Shown: in pieces, positions 35,840-44,401 of the stretch
Position numbering within the stretch: position 1 is the first letter of the stretch
Layout: every line of letters begins with the position of its first letter
Assembly (NCBI RefSeq): GCF_002949795.1
Contig: NZ_CP026692.1
Coordinates: forward strand, 4,820,545 to 4,884,544
Source: Nostoc sp. 'Lobaria pulmonaria (5183) cyanobiont'
GTDB lineage: Bacteria > Cyanobacteriota > Cyanobacteriia > Cyanobacteriales > Nostocaceae
DNA: 64,000 nt
Reading direction: 5' to 3'
Translations under genes and position numbers: made by a program
Notes under the pieces: model-generated
The model's database searches: none
Seen by the model: only the letters and a program-made list of their open reading frames with translations
Told to the model about the DNA's origin: nothing

Positions 35840-36341
35840 AACTCCTCTTTCACCAATTGTGGCTAGAACAATTTTTCGCCTGTTGAATACGATACCGTAT
35901 TTATTGCTTTTTTTAAATTCTGCGAGATTACATACTTAAAAAAAACAATCCTTTGGGGTATTGTTTTTGGAATTACGTATCCTGATTAGTTTCTTTTAAC
36001 TCAGGAGCAAAACGAAAATTACCAACTTATTTAGCAAATGGAGCTATGATAGCAAAAAATTTTATTTTTTTCACGGAGTATTGCATCTGGCAACCCGACG
36101 TTGCCATACTTTAGGGGCGATACCTAAAGGGTAAGCTGTCCAGTTTCTAATCGCTGATTGCAAACATTGCATATCTAGGGGATGCAAACATTGATACAGC
36201 TACCTATCAGAAAAGTTAAAAGGGTATAGTCTGTTATGTGTGCTTATTGCACAGAAGGTTATTTTAACCTTAGCAAAAACAGACAATCAAGACAATCAAT
36301 CGAAAGTGCAGTATTTCCCATCTAAAAAAATTTAAAAATTT
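35840..36341. other. Intergenic region between divergent genes
   Basis: Contains the promoters of the small lipoprotein (minus) and the FtsL-like gene (plus). AAAAACAAT and ATTGTTTTT arms around 35942-35970 make a weak U-rich hairpin. I recognise no gene. Confidence 0.45.
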
Positions 36342-37022
36342 ATGGTAGTTGCTCGTAAATCTACTGTTTCTACAAGGGGTAATTGGTTCCGGCGAGATTC
36401 TCTTCTTTCTTTAGGGAGGCGACGCTCTGCGCGCATGGAGTCAGCAGCACGGAGCGCTTCTACACCAGTATCCTCTCAAAGACAACGGCGTTTATCGAAA
36501 AATTTAGTGGTTTCTCCCACAAATGAGGCAGTTATAGCCAAATCGGTGAAAGAGTTGGGCAGACAACAATTACCAAATCTCAATGAGCAGTTGAATGCGA
36601 ACCAAAAGACTGTGGGGGAAGGTTTTCTTGGTCTTCCCACAATGCCTAATTCTGGAGCCGCACCTTTGTGGTTGCTGCGCTTGTATACCTTTCATCGTTA
36701 TTCGTCAGTTGTAGCGTTCTTGTTAGTAGCATCGACACTTGCTGTTTATGCTTGGACAGTATATTCTCAAGAGCTTTGGGGTCAGTCATATCGCAGACTG
36801 CAAAACCTCCAACGTCATGAACGGCTGCTAACAACAACCAACGCAACGCTAAAAAATAAAATGGCTAATGAAGCAGAACAACCAACAGCAGGGCTGGTAT
36901 CGCCAACTCCTGAAGGGGTGATTTTCTTGCCTCCAGCATCTCAGAGTCCTAAGCCAGCATCGCCTAACACAACGCCAAATTCTGAAAAGCAACCGCAAAC
37001 ACTCTCGCCACTGGGATACTAA
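36342..37022 (+). CDS. Single-pass membrane protein upstream of ftsI (FtsL-like)
   Basis: A 226-residue protein. A basic, Ser/Arg-rich cytoplasmic region of about 115 residues precedes one transmembrane helix (SSVVAFLLVASTLAVYAWTV). A short coiled-coil-like periplasmic part (YRRLQNLQRHERLLTTTNAT) and a proline-rich tail (PPASQSPKPASP) follow. This bitopic layout with a short coiled coil directly before a division transpeptidase gene is what is seen for FtsL. Cyanobacterial versions are divergent and I assign it by position and topology only. It ends 20 bases before ftsI, so the two are co-transcribed. Confidence 0.75.
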   Translation: MVVARKSTVSTRGNWFRRDSLLSLGRRRSARMESAARSASTPVSSQRQRRLSKNLVVSPTNEAVIAKSVKELGRQQLPNLNEQLNANQKTVGEGFLGLPTMPNSGAAPLWLLRLYTFHRYSSVVAFLLVASTLAVYAWTVYSQELWGQSYRRLQNLQRHERLLTTTNATLKNKMANEAEQPTAGLVSPTPEGVIFLPPASQSPKPASPNTTPNSEKQPQTLSPLGY

Positions 37023-37042
37023 TCGTAATTCGTCAGAACCCA

Positions 37043-38881
37043 ATGCAGAAGTCACCAAGGAAAACAAAATTCAGAAAGTTTCAGAATCCAGGATTCACAG
37101 GGCGACACAAGGGTGATAAACGAGGGATTTTGGGAAAATTAGCCTCTAATATGCAAGACCAAACATCCAACACTAAGTCCCGACTGTTCATCGTCTGGGG
37201 CGTATTGATGGCATCAGGGTTGGGGTTGGCTATTAACTTGTATAATCTACAAATTGTCAAGGGGCCAAAGTTAACTGAGCAGGCGCGCAACCAGCAAATG
37301 GTAAATTTGCGACCTTTTATGCCCCGTCGCCCGGTCGTAGATCGCAATAGCGATCTGTTGGCGATTGACCGTCCTGTATATACTTTATACGCTCATCCCA
37401 AGCTGTTTGATAAGTCTAATGAAGAGATGGCAGAGCGACTTGCCCCAATTTTGGCAAAAGATACTGCTGAATTGGTGAAAACTTTTGAAAGTAAAAGAAG
37501 TGGAATTATCCTTGCGCCAGCCTTACCAGAAGAAATTATCGATCGCGTCATCTCTTTGCGCTTAAATGGCCTGGAGTGGATTCAAAAATACTCCCGATTT
37601 TACCCGCCAGACGATTTGGTTGCTGATGTGGTGGGTTATGTGAATGTTGACCGTCGCGGTCAAGCTGGTGTGGAATACTCTCAAGAGAAGTTGCTAGAAC
37701 GTCCTGTGCAAACGGTGCGGCTCAGTCGGTCGGGGAATGGGGCCCTGATGCCGGATCGTGCGCCCGAAGGTTTTTTGCATTTTGATGATTTACAATTACA
37801 ACTCACTATCGATAGCCGTCTGCAACGAATTGCTCGGATTGCGCTCAAACAACAGATGGAGAAGTTTGACGCTAAACGTGGGGCAGTAATTGTCATGGAT
37901 GCATTGGATGGTTCCTTACTCGCCCTCGTTTCTCAGCCTACTTATAATCCTAATGAATATGCTAAAGCTAATATTTCACTATTTAAAAACTGGACGGTGG
38001 CGGATCTTTATGAACCAGGATCGACTTTTAAGCCTTTGAATGTGGCGATCGCTCTGGAAAATGGCATCATCAAACCAGATGATATGTTTAATGACTCCGG
38101 TTCGATTCGAGTCGCTAATTACACCATCAAAAATGCGATGAATAATAGTAATGGACGAATCAGCATCGCTCAGATTTTGCAGTATTCCAGCAACATTGGC
38201 ATGGTGCAAATTATCCAACGTTTAAAGCCTTCAATTTACTACAACTGGTTAGAACGCTTAGGGCTAGGACAAAAAGTTGATACAGATTTACCTTTTGAAG
38301 TCGGCGGACGGCTCAAAAGTCAAGAAGAATTTATCGCTTCCCCGATTGAACCAGCTACTACTTCCTTTGGGCAAGGCTTTTCCATGACACCGTTACAGCT
38401 AGTGCAAATGCACGGTGCTTTAGCTAATGGCGGTAAGTTAGTTACACCCCATGTAGTTCGCGGGTTAATTGATAGCAAAGGCCAGATGCATGATTCACCC
38501 ACTCGCACCATCCCCCGCCAAATTTTCTCAACCGCAACAACTCAAAAGGTTGTGGAAATGATGGAAACTGTTGTTACTCAAGGCAGCGGGAAGGCGTCAC
38601 AAATTCCGGGATATCGCATTGCTGGTAAAACTGGTACAGCCCAAAAAGCTAGTCCGAATGGCGGATACATTAAGGGTGCTAGAATGACCAGTTTTGTGGC
38701 TATTTTACCCGTGGAATCTCCTCGTTATGTAGTGTTTGCACTGGTGGATGAGCCAAAAGGAGAAAGTGCTTATGGTTCTACTGTCGCCGCGCCAATTGTG
38801 AAGTCGGTGATCGAAGCACTAATTCCTCTCGAGCAGATTCCGCCCAGTAAGGCGATCGAGCAACAAATGAAAGCGCCCTAG
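37043..38881 (+). CDS. ftsI: Peptidoglycan transpeptidase, division-specific PBP (FtsI/PBP3 type)
   Basis: A complete 612-residue class B penicillin-binding protein. One membrane anchor (LFIVWGVLMASGLGLAINLY) is followed by the N-terminal dimerisation domain with RPVVDRNSDLLAIDRPVYTL. The transpeptidase domain has the active-site STFK (YEPGSTFKPLN, about residue 330), SSN (QYSSNIGM) and KTG (IAGKTGTAQ). It cross-links septal peptidoglycan in the periplasm. A basic N-terminal extension (MQKSPRKTKFRKFQ) precedes the anchor. Position after an FtsL-like gene supports the division role rather than elongation. A tract of GGGGAAGCA repeats starts directly after the stop. Confidence 0.93.
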   Translation: MQKSPRKTKFRKFQNPGFTGRHKGDKRGILGKLASNMQDQTSNTKSRLFIVWGVLMASGLGLAINLYNLQIVKGPKLTEQARNQQMVNLRPFMPRRPVVDRNSDLLAIDRPVYTLYAHPKLFDKSNEEMAERLAPILAKDTAELVKTFESKRSGIILAPALPEEIIDRVISLRLNGLEWIQKYSRFYPPDDLVADVVGYVNVDRRGQAGVEYSQEKLLERPVQTVRLSRSGNGALMPDRAPEGFLHFDDLQLQLTIDSRLQRIARIALKQQMEKFDAKRGAVIVMDALDGSLLALVSQPTYNPNEYAKANISLFKNWTVADLYEPGSTFKPLNVAIALENGIIKPDDMFNDSGSIRVANYTIKNAMNNSNGRISIAQILQYSSNIGMVQIIQRLKPSIYYNWLERLGLGQKVDTDLPFEVGGRLKSQEEFIASPIEPATTSFGQGFSMTPLQLVQMHGALANGGKLVTPHVVRGLIDSKGQMHDSPTRTIPRQIFSTATTQKVVEMMETVVTQGSGKASQIPGYRIAGKTGTAQKASPNGGYIKGARMTSFVAILPVESPRYVVFALVDEPKGESAYGSTVAAPIVKSVIEALIPLEQIPPSKAIEQQMKAP

Positions 38882-38892
38882 GGAGGGGGGAG

Positions 38893-39152
38893 TGGGGAAG
38901 CAGGGGAAGCAGGGGAAGCAGGGGAAGCAGGGGAAGCAAGGGAGCAGGGGAGCAGGGGAGTAGAGTTAAAAGCACTCATTCACGAGTATTAAAGACTCAT
39001 TCACGAGTATCAAAGACTCATCGGCGAGTATTAAAGACTCATCGGCGAGTATTAAAGACTCATCGGCGAGTATCAAAGACTCATTCACGAGTATCAAAGA
39101 CTCATCGGCGAGTATCAAAGACTCGTCAGCGAGTATTAAAGACTCATTCCCT
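38893..39152. repeat. 9-base repeats followed by a 21-base minisatellite, 9 units
   Basis: GGGGAAGCA is repeated about five times from 38893. The array at 38964-39152 then has nine 21-base units of the form AGTATCAAAGACTCATTCAC plus one base, with variants ending TCGGCG. The core CAAAGACTCATT and the period match the array at 8206-8433, as do the flanking GGGGAGCAGGGGAG on the left and CCATGCCCAATGCCC on the right. Both strands stay open as heptads. No gene is present from 38882 to 39366. Confidence 0.88.
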
Positions 39153-39366
39153 ATTCTCCATGCCCAATGCCCAATACTTCGGCTTACCTCGACTTCGCTC
39201 GGTACAAGTCGCTCAGTACAAGTGCCCAATGCCCAATGCCCTGTATTCTTCTAAACTTAATCTTTCTTTATAACCAGGGAAAGATGTACAAAAAGCTACT
39301 TGTGTGAAAAGTTAAGTATTAGAGGTGAAATTAATTTCTCACTTTTGCAAAGCTACCGAAGATTCC

Positions 39367-40464
39367 ATGCAAAGCAATTTAATTATATTTCCTAACGCTG
39401 GGGCTGCGAAAAATAGCACGCAAACAGAAGAAAGAACAATTACCCAGTACGACCGTGCTGAGGAGCAATTTATAGAACTGCTAGCAATGGAGGATTTGGA
39501 CAATCAACTGGATGTAAAACCTGCAAGAGCTAGTCAGTTTGAACAGACGCTCTCTATGGCAATTGGCGCTGCTTATGGAAACGATCGCTCTGATGAACAG
39601 GCTCACCGTTTTCTCCAGCGGATACTTTATCGAATTAATCGGCTAAAGCTGTTTTGGTACGACGATTTGCGGCATTATAACAATGAGCGATCGCCTTATT
39701 TGTACTCATGTCGCGACCAAATTGAAGCTGCTTGGCAACAGTGGGAATTGGCACAGATCGATGTGACTGCATTGCAACAATTGGATGTAAAACAAGCTTT
39801 AATTGAGCGTGCATCTGCCGATTTAAATCCACCATTGTCGGAGAATAGCCGCTACATTCGTGAGGAAATGACTGAAGCTGGCTATCGTCACTTGCTAGCG
39901 ATCGGCTCCTTTGATGGTTTGGTTGAAGGTAGTCGTCTTTGCTACGTATTGGGTGGTGCTGCTAATGAAGTGCAGTGTACGTTGGTGCGAGTACTATTAG
40001 AAGAATACGGCAACGGTCGTTTATCCCGCAAGCACTCGACATTTTTTGCTCAAATGCTGGCTGAGTTTGGGATGAACACCGAACCAGAAGGATACTTCGA
40101 TTTAGTGCCTTGGGAAGTCCTAGCTTGTGATAATCATAACTTTTTGACCACCGATCGCAAACGCTATTTCCTACGTTACAGTGGCGCATTGACATTTTTT
40201 GAGGTGGCTGGTCCTGCGGCTTACAAAAACTATCTGGCGGCGGCACAACGCTTGGGACTCTCAGAGGCGGCGATGGGTTATTGGGAACTACACATCAGGG
40301 AAGATGAACGCCACGGTCGTTGGATGTTAGATGATGTAGCTTTGCCTTTGGCAGAACGATATCCCAATGATGCATGGGAACTGGTGCTTGGGTATGACCA
40401 GGAAAAACTAATGGGCGATCGCGCCGCTGGTGCTGTTATGCGATCCATACGCGAAGCAGAATAA
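39367..40464 (+). CDS. Heme-oxygenase-like iron-containing redox enzyme family protein
   Basis: A 365-residue all-helical protein. The C-terminal two thirds contain REEMTEAGYRHLL, GGAANEVQCTLVRVLLEEYG, KHSTFFAQMLAEFG and YWELHIREDERHGRWMLDDV. The spaced Glu and His residues (the E-rich helix, KHSTFF, and E...HIREDERHG) fit the ligands of heme-oxygenase-like diiron oxidases/oxygenases, a family with UndA, BesC and similar enzymes. These activate O2 to act on fatty acids, amino acids or natural-product intermediates. The substrate is unknown. ATG 39367 is preferred over 39325 for family-like length. No biosynthetic cluster surrounds it, so the gene gives no hint of substrate. Confidence 0.75.
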   Translation: MQSNLIIFPNAGAAKNSTQTEERTITQYDRAEEQFIELLAMEDLDNQLDVKPARASQFEQTLSMAIGAAYGNDRSDEQAHRFLQRILYRINRLKLFWYDDLRHYNNERSPYLYSCRDQIEAAWQQWELAQIDVTALQQLDVKQALIERASADLNPPLSENSRYIREEMTEAGYRHLLAIGSFDGLVEGSRLCYVLGGAANEVQCTLVRVLLEEYGNGRLSRKHSTFFAQMLAEFGMNTEPEGYFDLVPWEVLACDNHNFLTTDRKRYFLRYSGALTFFEVAGPAAYKNYLAAAQRLGLSEAAMGYWELHIREDERHGRWMLDDVALPLAERYPNDAWELVLGYDQEKLMGDRAAGAVMRSIREAE

Positions 40465-40666
40465 GCCGCTTTACTCGCTTTGTCAATCCAAAAAATTATA
40501 AATAGCAGGTTATTCTTAGCGTTTTAATTCGACATTATTTAAGTCATTTTATTGCTAATTCACCTGCCAATACATTTTTTAGCAACCCTTTGCTAAAAGA
40601 ACAGTTTTTATTACCTGAATACAATACAGCAGATAACCTCATATTAAATCGATTATACCATACAGT

Positions 40667-41377
40667 TTGAAGTGCAGTCAAATGAAAGATATCTTTTTTT
40701 GCCCTGAAGAATCTAATTTCTACTCCAACTGCTTAGAAAGCTTTGTGATCAGAAATTGTCAAAATTCTGAATCTATTGTGGAGTTTGGTTCAGGAGATGG
40801 CAGCCCTGTAATTAATTCCTTATTGAGAAACAAGTTTGATGGAGTCATCCAGGGATTTGAATTAAATACTTCTGCATGGAAAGTCGCAAATTCAACCATT
40901 GATGAATACAATCTCACTAGTAAATACATCATCCATAATTCATCTTTGTTTAATTCTTCTCAACACGATGCTGAGTATCTTGTAGCCAATCCACCCTATC
41001 TTCCCGCACCAGATAACGATATTTATATGCCACTATTATTTGGGGGTGTAGATGGAGCCACAGTGACCAATGAGCTTTTATCGTTAGGTTATGAAAATGT
41101 GTTGGTTTTAATATCTAGCTTTTCTAATCCAACAAGCACGTTGAACTTAGCAAAACAAAATGGTTATTATGTTCAAAACTTCATGGTGTTACCTTTGCAG
41201 TTTGGCTACTATAGCTCCGATCCCAAGGTAAAGAAGCACATCGAAAAACTCCAAAAAAATCAGATGGCATTTTATTCTGGTAATTATTATTTTTTAGCTG
41301 GAGTTTTATTTAAAAAATGCCAGGAGTCTGTAATTGATTTATCTAATCAATTAGCTCAGGTGATGACTAGTTTGTGA
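40667..41377 (+). CDS. Class I SAM-dependent methyltransferase with NPPY motif
   Basis: A 236-residue protein. SIVEFGSGDGSPVIN is the SAM-binding motif I (E/DxGxGxG) at about residues 36-50. YLVANPPYLPAP at about 105-116 is the NPPY motif of methyltransferases that modify amino groups of adenine, glutamine or related planar substrates. No target-recognition domain is present. An internal ATG at 40682 (MKDIFFCPEE) may be the true start. It resembles stand-alone HemK/small-molecule-type enzymes found near natural-product genes. The AT-rich coding sequence differs from neighbours, perhaps from transfer. The substrate is not assignable. Confidence 0.75.
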   Translation: MKCSQMKDIFFCPEESNFYSNCLESFVIRNCQNSESIVEFGSGDGSPVINSLLRNKFDGVIQGFELNTSAWKVANSTIDEYNLTSKYIIHNSSLFNSSQHDAEYLVANPPYLPAPDNDIYMPLLFGGVDGATVTNELLSLGYENVLVLISSFSNPTSTLNLAKQNGYYVQNFMVLPLQFGYYSSDPKVKKHIEKLQKNQMAFYSGNYYFLAGVLFKKCQESVIDLSNQLAQVMTSL

Positions 41378-41488
41378 AAATCGAGAACAACTTAGCAGTG
41401 ATGTCATCCCTTGCCTAAAGTACGATGTGTCTCTAAGCGCAGCCTAGAGACATATCTCAAATATTTTCAACTAGCATTTGTTATTGCA

Positions 41489-42664
41489 TTAACTTGTTTG
41501 TTGTATGGCTGCATTGCTAGAGTAAGGTTTGCGCTTGAACGTTGCAAATAAAATTACAACAGCACCAAACGACAAAATAGGAACACCTGAAGTTGGTTCA
41601 GCTACAGAGACAGATGAGGTTGGCGTCAAGAGGAAGGCGTGTAATTCACCATTAACTGCACCACGACCGACAATTTGTCCATTATTATTAATGGCAGATG
41701 CTGCTGTCAAGGTAAAGCCAGCCTCTGAACCAGGAGCAATCAGGTCATTTAAGTCGTAGAGAGTGTTATCACTATAAAGAAAAGCCCGTAAACCATTGCC
41801 ATCTGCGGCAAAAAAGTTATTGTTAGTGCCAGAAAACCCGACTACTTGACCCAAATTATTGATCCCCAAACCAGTACTAAACAAATCTGTAGGACGTAAC
41901 CTACCGAGGTCTTGGAGTCCCGTACTGGAACTGTACAGAAAAGCACGAGTATCATTTACGCCAGTGAGTCCCGAACTACCAACTACTTGTCCTAAGTCAT
42001 TAATATCGTTTGCTTGACTGTATTTGTCATCAGGGAGGGTACCGAGATTAGTGATTATACCGTTGTCGGATAAAAAGGCTCGGCCGGAAGAACCGAAAAT
42101 GCCAACTACCTGACTTAGATTATTTATGCCATAGGCAACATAATTTTCATTTAAGTTACTGTTAATAATAGTCGTCGTACCATTGTTGTATTGGAAAGCG
42201 GCTCCGAAGGGAAAGGCAAGTTTTGGGAATATACCGCCACCATTTGTACCGCCAACTACCTCACCTGAGTCATTGATAGCATAAGGAATGCCTTTAAGAC
42301 CAGTATTTTGCGTTGTTCCACCACTGTAAATAAAGACGTTATTATCACTGTCGGTCTTACCGATGGAATTACCAACTACTTGCCCCAAGTTATTGATACC
42401 AGTCACTGCAAGTACATTATCGCCAGGCAACGGACTAATTTTTTTGAGCGAACCATTACTGTAAAAAAAAGAACTGTCCAAAGAATTAATCGCTACTTCA
42501 CCTGAGTCATTAATGTCTGTAGCGTAACTGTAGGCTTCTCCTGTAAGACTGCCTAAGTCAGTAACTGAGTACAGAGATGCCGCCAATGCCGACTTGGATG
42601 CAGTAAGACTGATTGCAGTCAAGGTTATTGCTGTTATATAGGATTTCCACTTAAGTAGAACCAT
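41489..42664 (-). CDS. HAF-repeat extracellular protein with PEP-CTERM sorting signal
   Basis: A 391-residue exported protein. A signal peptide (YITAITLTAISLTASKSALA) leads into about seven repeats of the form INNLGQVVGxS...AFLYSxGTxxxLGxL, the HAF repeat of putative secreted beta-propeller-like proteins. The C-terminus is a PEP-CTERM-like signal: VAEPTSGVPILSFGAVVILF followed by FKRK. EPTS in place of the usual PEP makes the motif slightly unusual. Proteins of this kind are cut and anchored or released by an exosortase and often accompany exopolysaccharide. It lies just downstream of the phosphodiesterase gene on the same strand. Confidence 0.85.
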   Translation of the reverse strand: MVLLKWKSYITAITLTAISLTASKSALAASLYSVTDLGSLTGEAYSYATDINDSGEVAINSLDSSFFYSNGSLKKISPLPGDNVLAVTGINNLGQVVGNSIGKTDSDNNVFIYSGGTTQNTGLKGIPYAINDSGEVVGGTNGGGIFPKLAFPFGAAFQYNNGTTTIINSNLNENYVAYGINNLSQVVGIFGSSGRAFLSDNGIITNLGTLPDDKYSQANDINDLGQVVGSSGLTGVNDTRAFLYSSSTGLQDLGRLRPTDLFSTGLGINNLGQVVGFSGTNNNFFAADGNGLRAFLYSDNTLYDLNDLIAPGSEAGFTLTAASAINNNGQIVGRGAVNGELHAFLLTPTSSVSVAEPTSGVPILSFGAVVILFATFKRKPYSSNAAIQQTS

Positions 42665-42699
42665 GTTACTTTTCTATGATTTTTTATTCCTTTACCAAA

Positions 42700-43722
42700 T
42701 TACCACTGAACAGTAGAGGCGTGAACTGCTGTATCTGGGTAGTCGCTAAATACGCCATCAACACCTAAGTTGAAAAATAGTTCATATTCACCTTGAGGAT
42801 TTCCTTGAAAATCCAGTGGCAAAAAACAGTCTTCATTGCGGAAAGTCCAGGCATGAACTAGCAAACCAGCCGCATGAGCATCGATGACTAAAGATGTAGG
42901 CGATGTCTGGCGACAAGCCGCTTTGCGTCTACGCAATTTACCATTGTTGTCTCTAGGAACCAGTAAATTTTTATGAATCCCAATCGCCTGTGCATATTCA
43001 GCAATTTCTGCTAAACCTGATGCTGTGACTAAATCTGTATAGGTGCGTTCGCAGCCACTAATGACAAAATCATAAGGTTTACCACTGTTATTCAGCAATT
43101 GCACCAGAGGTAAATCAGTCTTTGTAGATAAATCTTGTAAATTACCCACTTCAAAAGACTGAATGAAAACAGGTGTGTTAGCTCCCTGATAACCGTTAGC
43201 TGTTAAAGTTGCAAGTAGGGGTGCTTCTAGGGCTAACCCAATAGATTGAAAGTAAGTTGGGTGCTTCGTTTCTGGGTAAATGCCAATCGCCCGATTAATT
43301 TCGCCACTTTTAACCTTGACTAAATCGATGATTTCTTGCAGCGTGGGAATTTCTAAGAGTCCATCATAGGCGGTATTTTGCGATCGCAGTTGGGGAATTC
43401 GCTCTTTAGCTCGTAGTGTTTTCAGTTCTTTTAGGGTAAAGTCTTCAGTAAACCAGCCAGTTTTTGATTCGCCATCAATTATTTTAGTGGTTTGAAGATG
43501 AGCAAATTCTGCATGGCTTGTAACGTTGGTAGTTTCAGAAATCTCATTTTCGTGACGAGCAATTAAAACGGCGTCTTTGGTAGAAACTAAATCAGGTTCA
43601 ATATAATCAGCCCCAAGTGCGATCGCTAACTCATAAGCAGCTAGAGTATGTTCGGGACGATAGCCGCTAGCACCCCGGTGTGCAATGATAATTGGAGATG
43701 TATCTTGCAAAGTTGTAGTCAT
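42700..43722 (-). CDS. glpQ: Glycerophosphodiester phosphodiesterase family protein
   Basis: A 340-residue TIM-barrel phosphodiesterase. IIAHRGASGYRPEHTLAAYE holds the catalytic His (HRGxxGxxPENT-like), followed by ADYIEPDLVSTKDAVLIARH with the metal-binding Glu and Asp and the second His. Late motifs VHAWTFRNED and LGVDGVFSDYPDTA match the GDPD family. It hydrolyses glycerophosphodiesters to glycerol 3-phosphate and an alcohol. No signal peptide is seen from the ATG at 43722, which has AGGTGGG upstream; GTG 43734 is an alternative start. It may share a transcript with the PEP-CTERM gene 35 bases downstream. Confidence 0.92.
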   Translation of the reverse strand: MTTTLQDTSPIIIAHRGASGYRPEHTLAAYELAIALGADYIEPDLVSTKDAVLIARHENEISETTNVTSHAEFAHLQTTKIIDGESKTGWFTEDFTLKELKTLRAKERIPQLRSQNTAYDGLLEIPTLQEIIDLVKVKSGEINRAIGIYPETKHPTYFQSIGLALEAPLLATLTANGYQGANTPVFIQSFEVGNLQDLSTKTDLPLVQLLNNSGKPYDFVISGCERTYTDLVTASGLAEIAEYAQAIGIHKNLLVPRDNNGKLRRRKAACRQTSPTSLVIDAHAAGLLVHAWTFRNEDCFLPLDFQGNPQGEYELFFNLGVDGVFSDYPDTAVHASTVQW

Positions 43723-44401
43723 TACTTTACCCACCTAGACAGAAGAAAGCTATCCGTAGTATGTCGTAGAGAAGCAGTGCGCGATCAGGATTTGATGCTG
43801 TAGCCACTTACATCAACTAGTAAATATACTTGACCAACCAGTTTGTCAACCGTATTGAGTTAATGATATTGCGTTAATATGTACTAAAGGTAGATAAATC
43901 CAGATCCAATAGATTAATCTAGATTCAGAAAAACTCACAATTCAATACAGTTTAGTTTTTTATCGAAACCAGAAAACAAGTATTTTTAGTCTTGCGATCG
44001 CTACTCAACCTACAATTATTTTTCACTTCACTCAGGGTAAGTCAAGACAAATAAAACTGTCTAAAGAGAGTTGTAATTTTTTCTTGGTAAGAGTTTAAAT
44101 AGTCTTTATCTTGAATAATATAGTTATGTTTATTTTTACTGAATTACTTGTTGGCTGATAGTTGAATTATTCAACAAATATTAAATTAATCAAATCTGCC
44201 ATACTAATACCACTAAACCGATAAAGTTTTGGGACTATTTAAAAAACTAATTGTTCAACAATAAGTATTGCTATTAAATAATAAATCTGTCATATTTAAG
44301 AGTCTCATTATTCCCTATTTACGCAAGTAAATTCAGAAACCAAATCGGTTTTCTATATAATTAATTTTTTCATTGTTCTTTAACAGCAACTTAGTTACAC
44401 C
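43723..44401. other. AT-rich intergenic region between divergent genes
   Basis: About 680 bases, very AT-rich, with no coding frame, repeat or structured RNA that I can recognise. Promoters for the phosphodiesterase gene (minus) and the OvoA-like gene (plus) should be here. Confidence 0.55.

Noticed and set aside
35942..35970. U-rich hairpin upstream of the lipoprotein gene as a terminator
   Set aside because: It does not follow any gene on either strand, so a terminator role has no support.
38966..39229. Minus-strand open frame of ESLILAD-type heptads
   Set aside because: Same minisatellite artefact as at 8206-8433.
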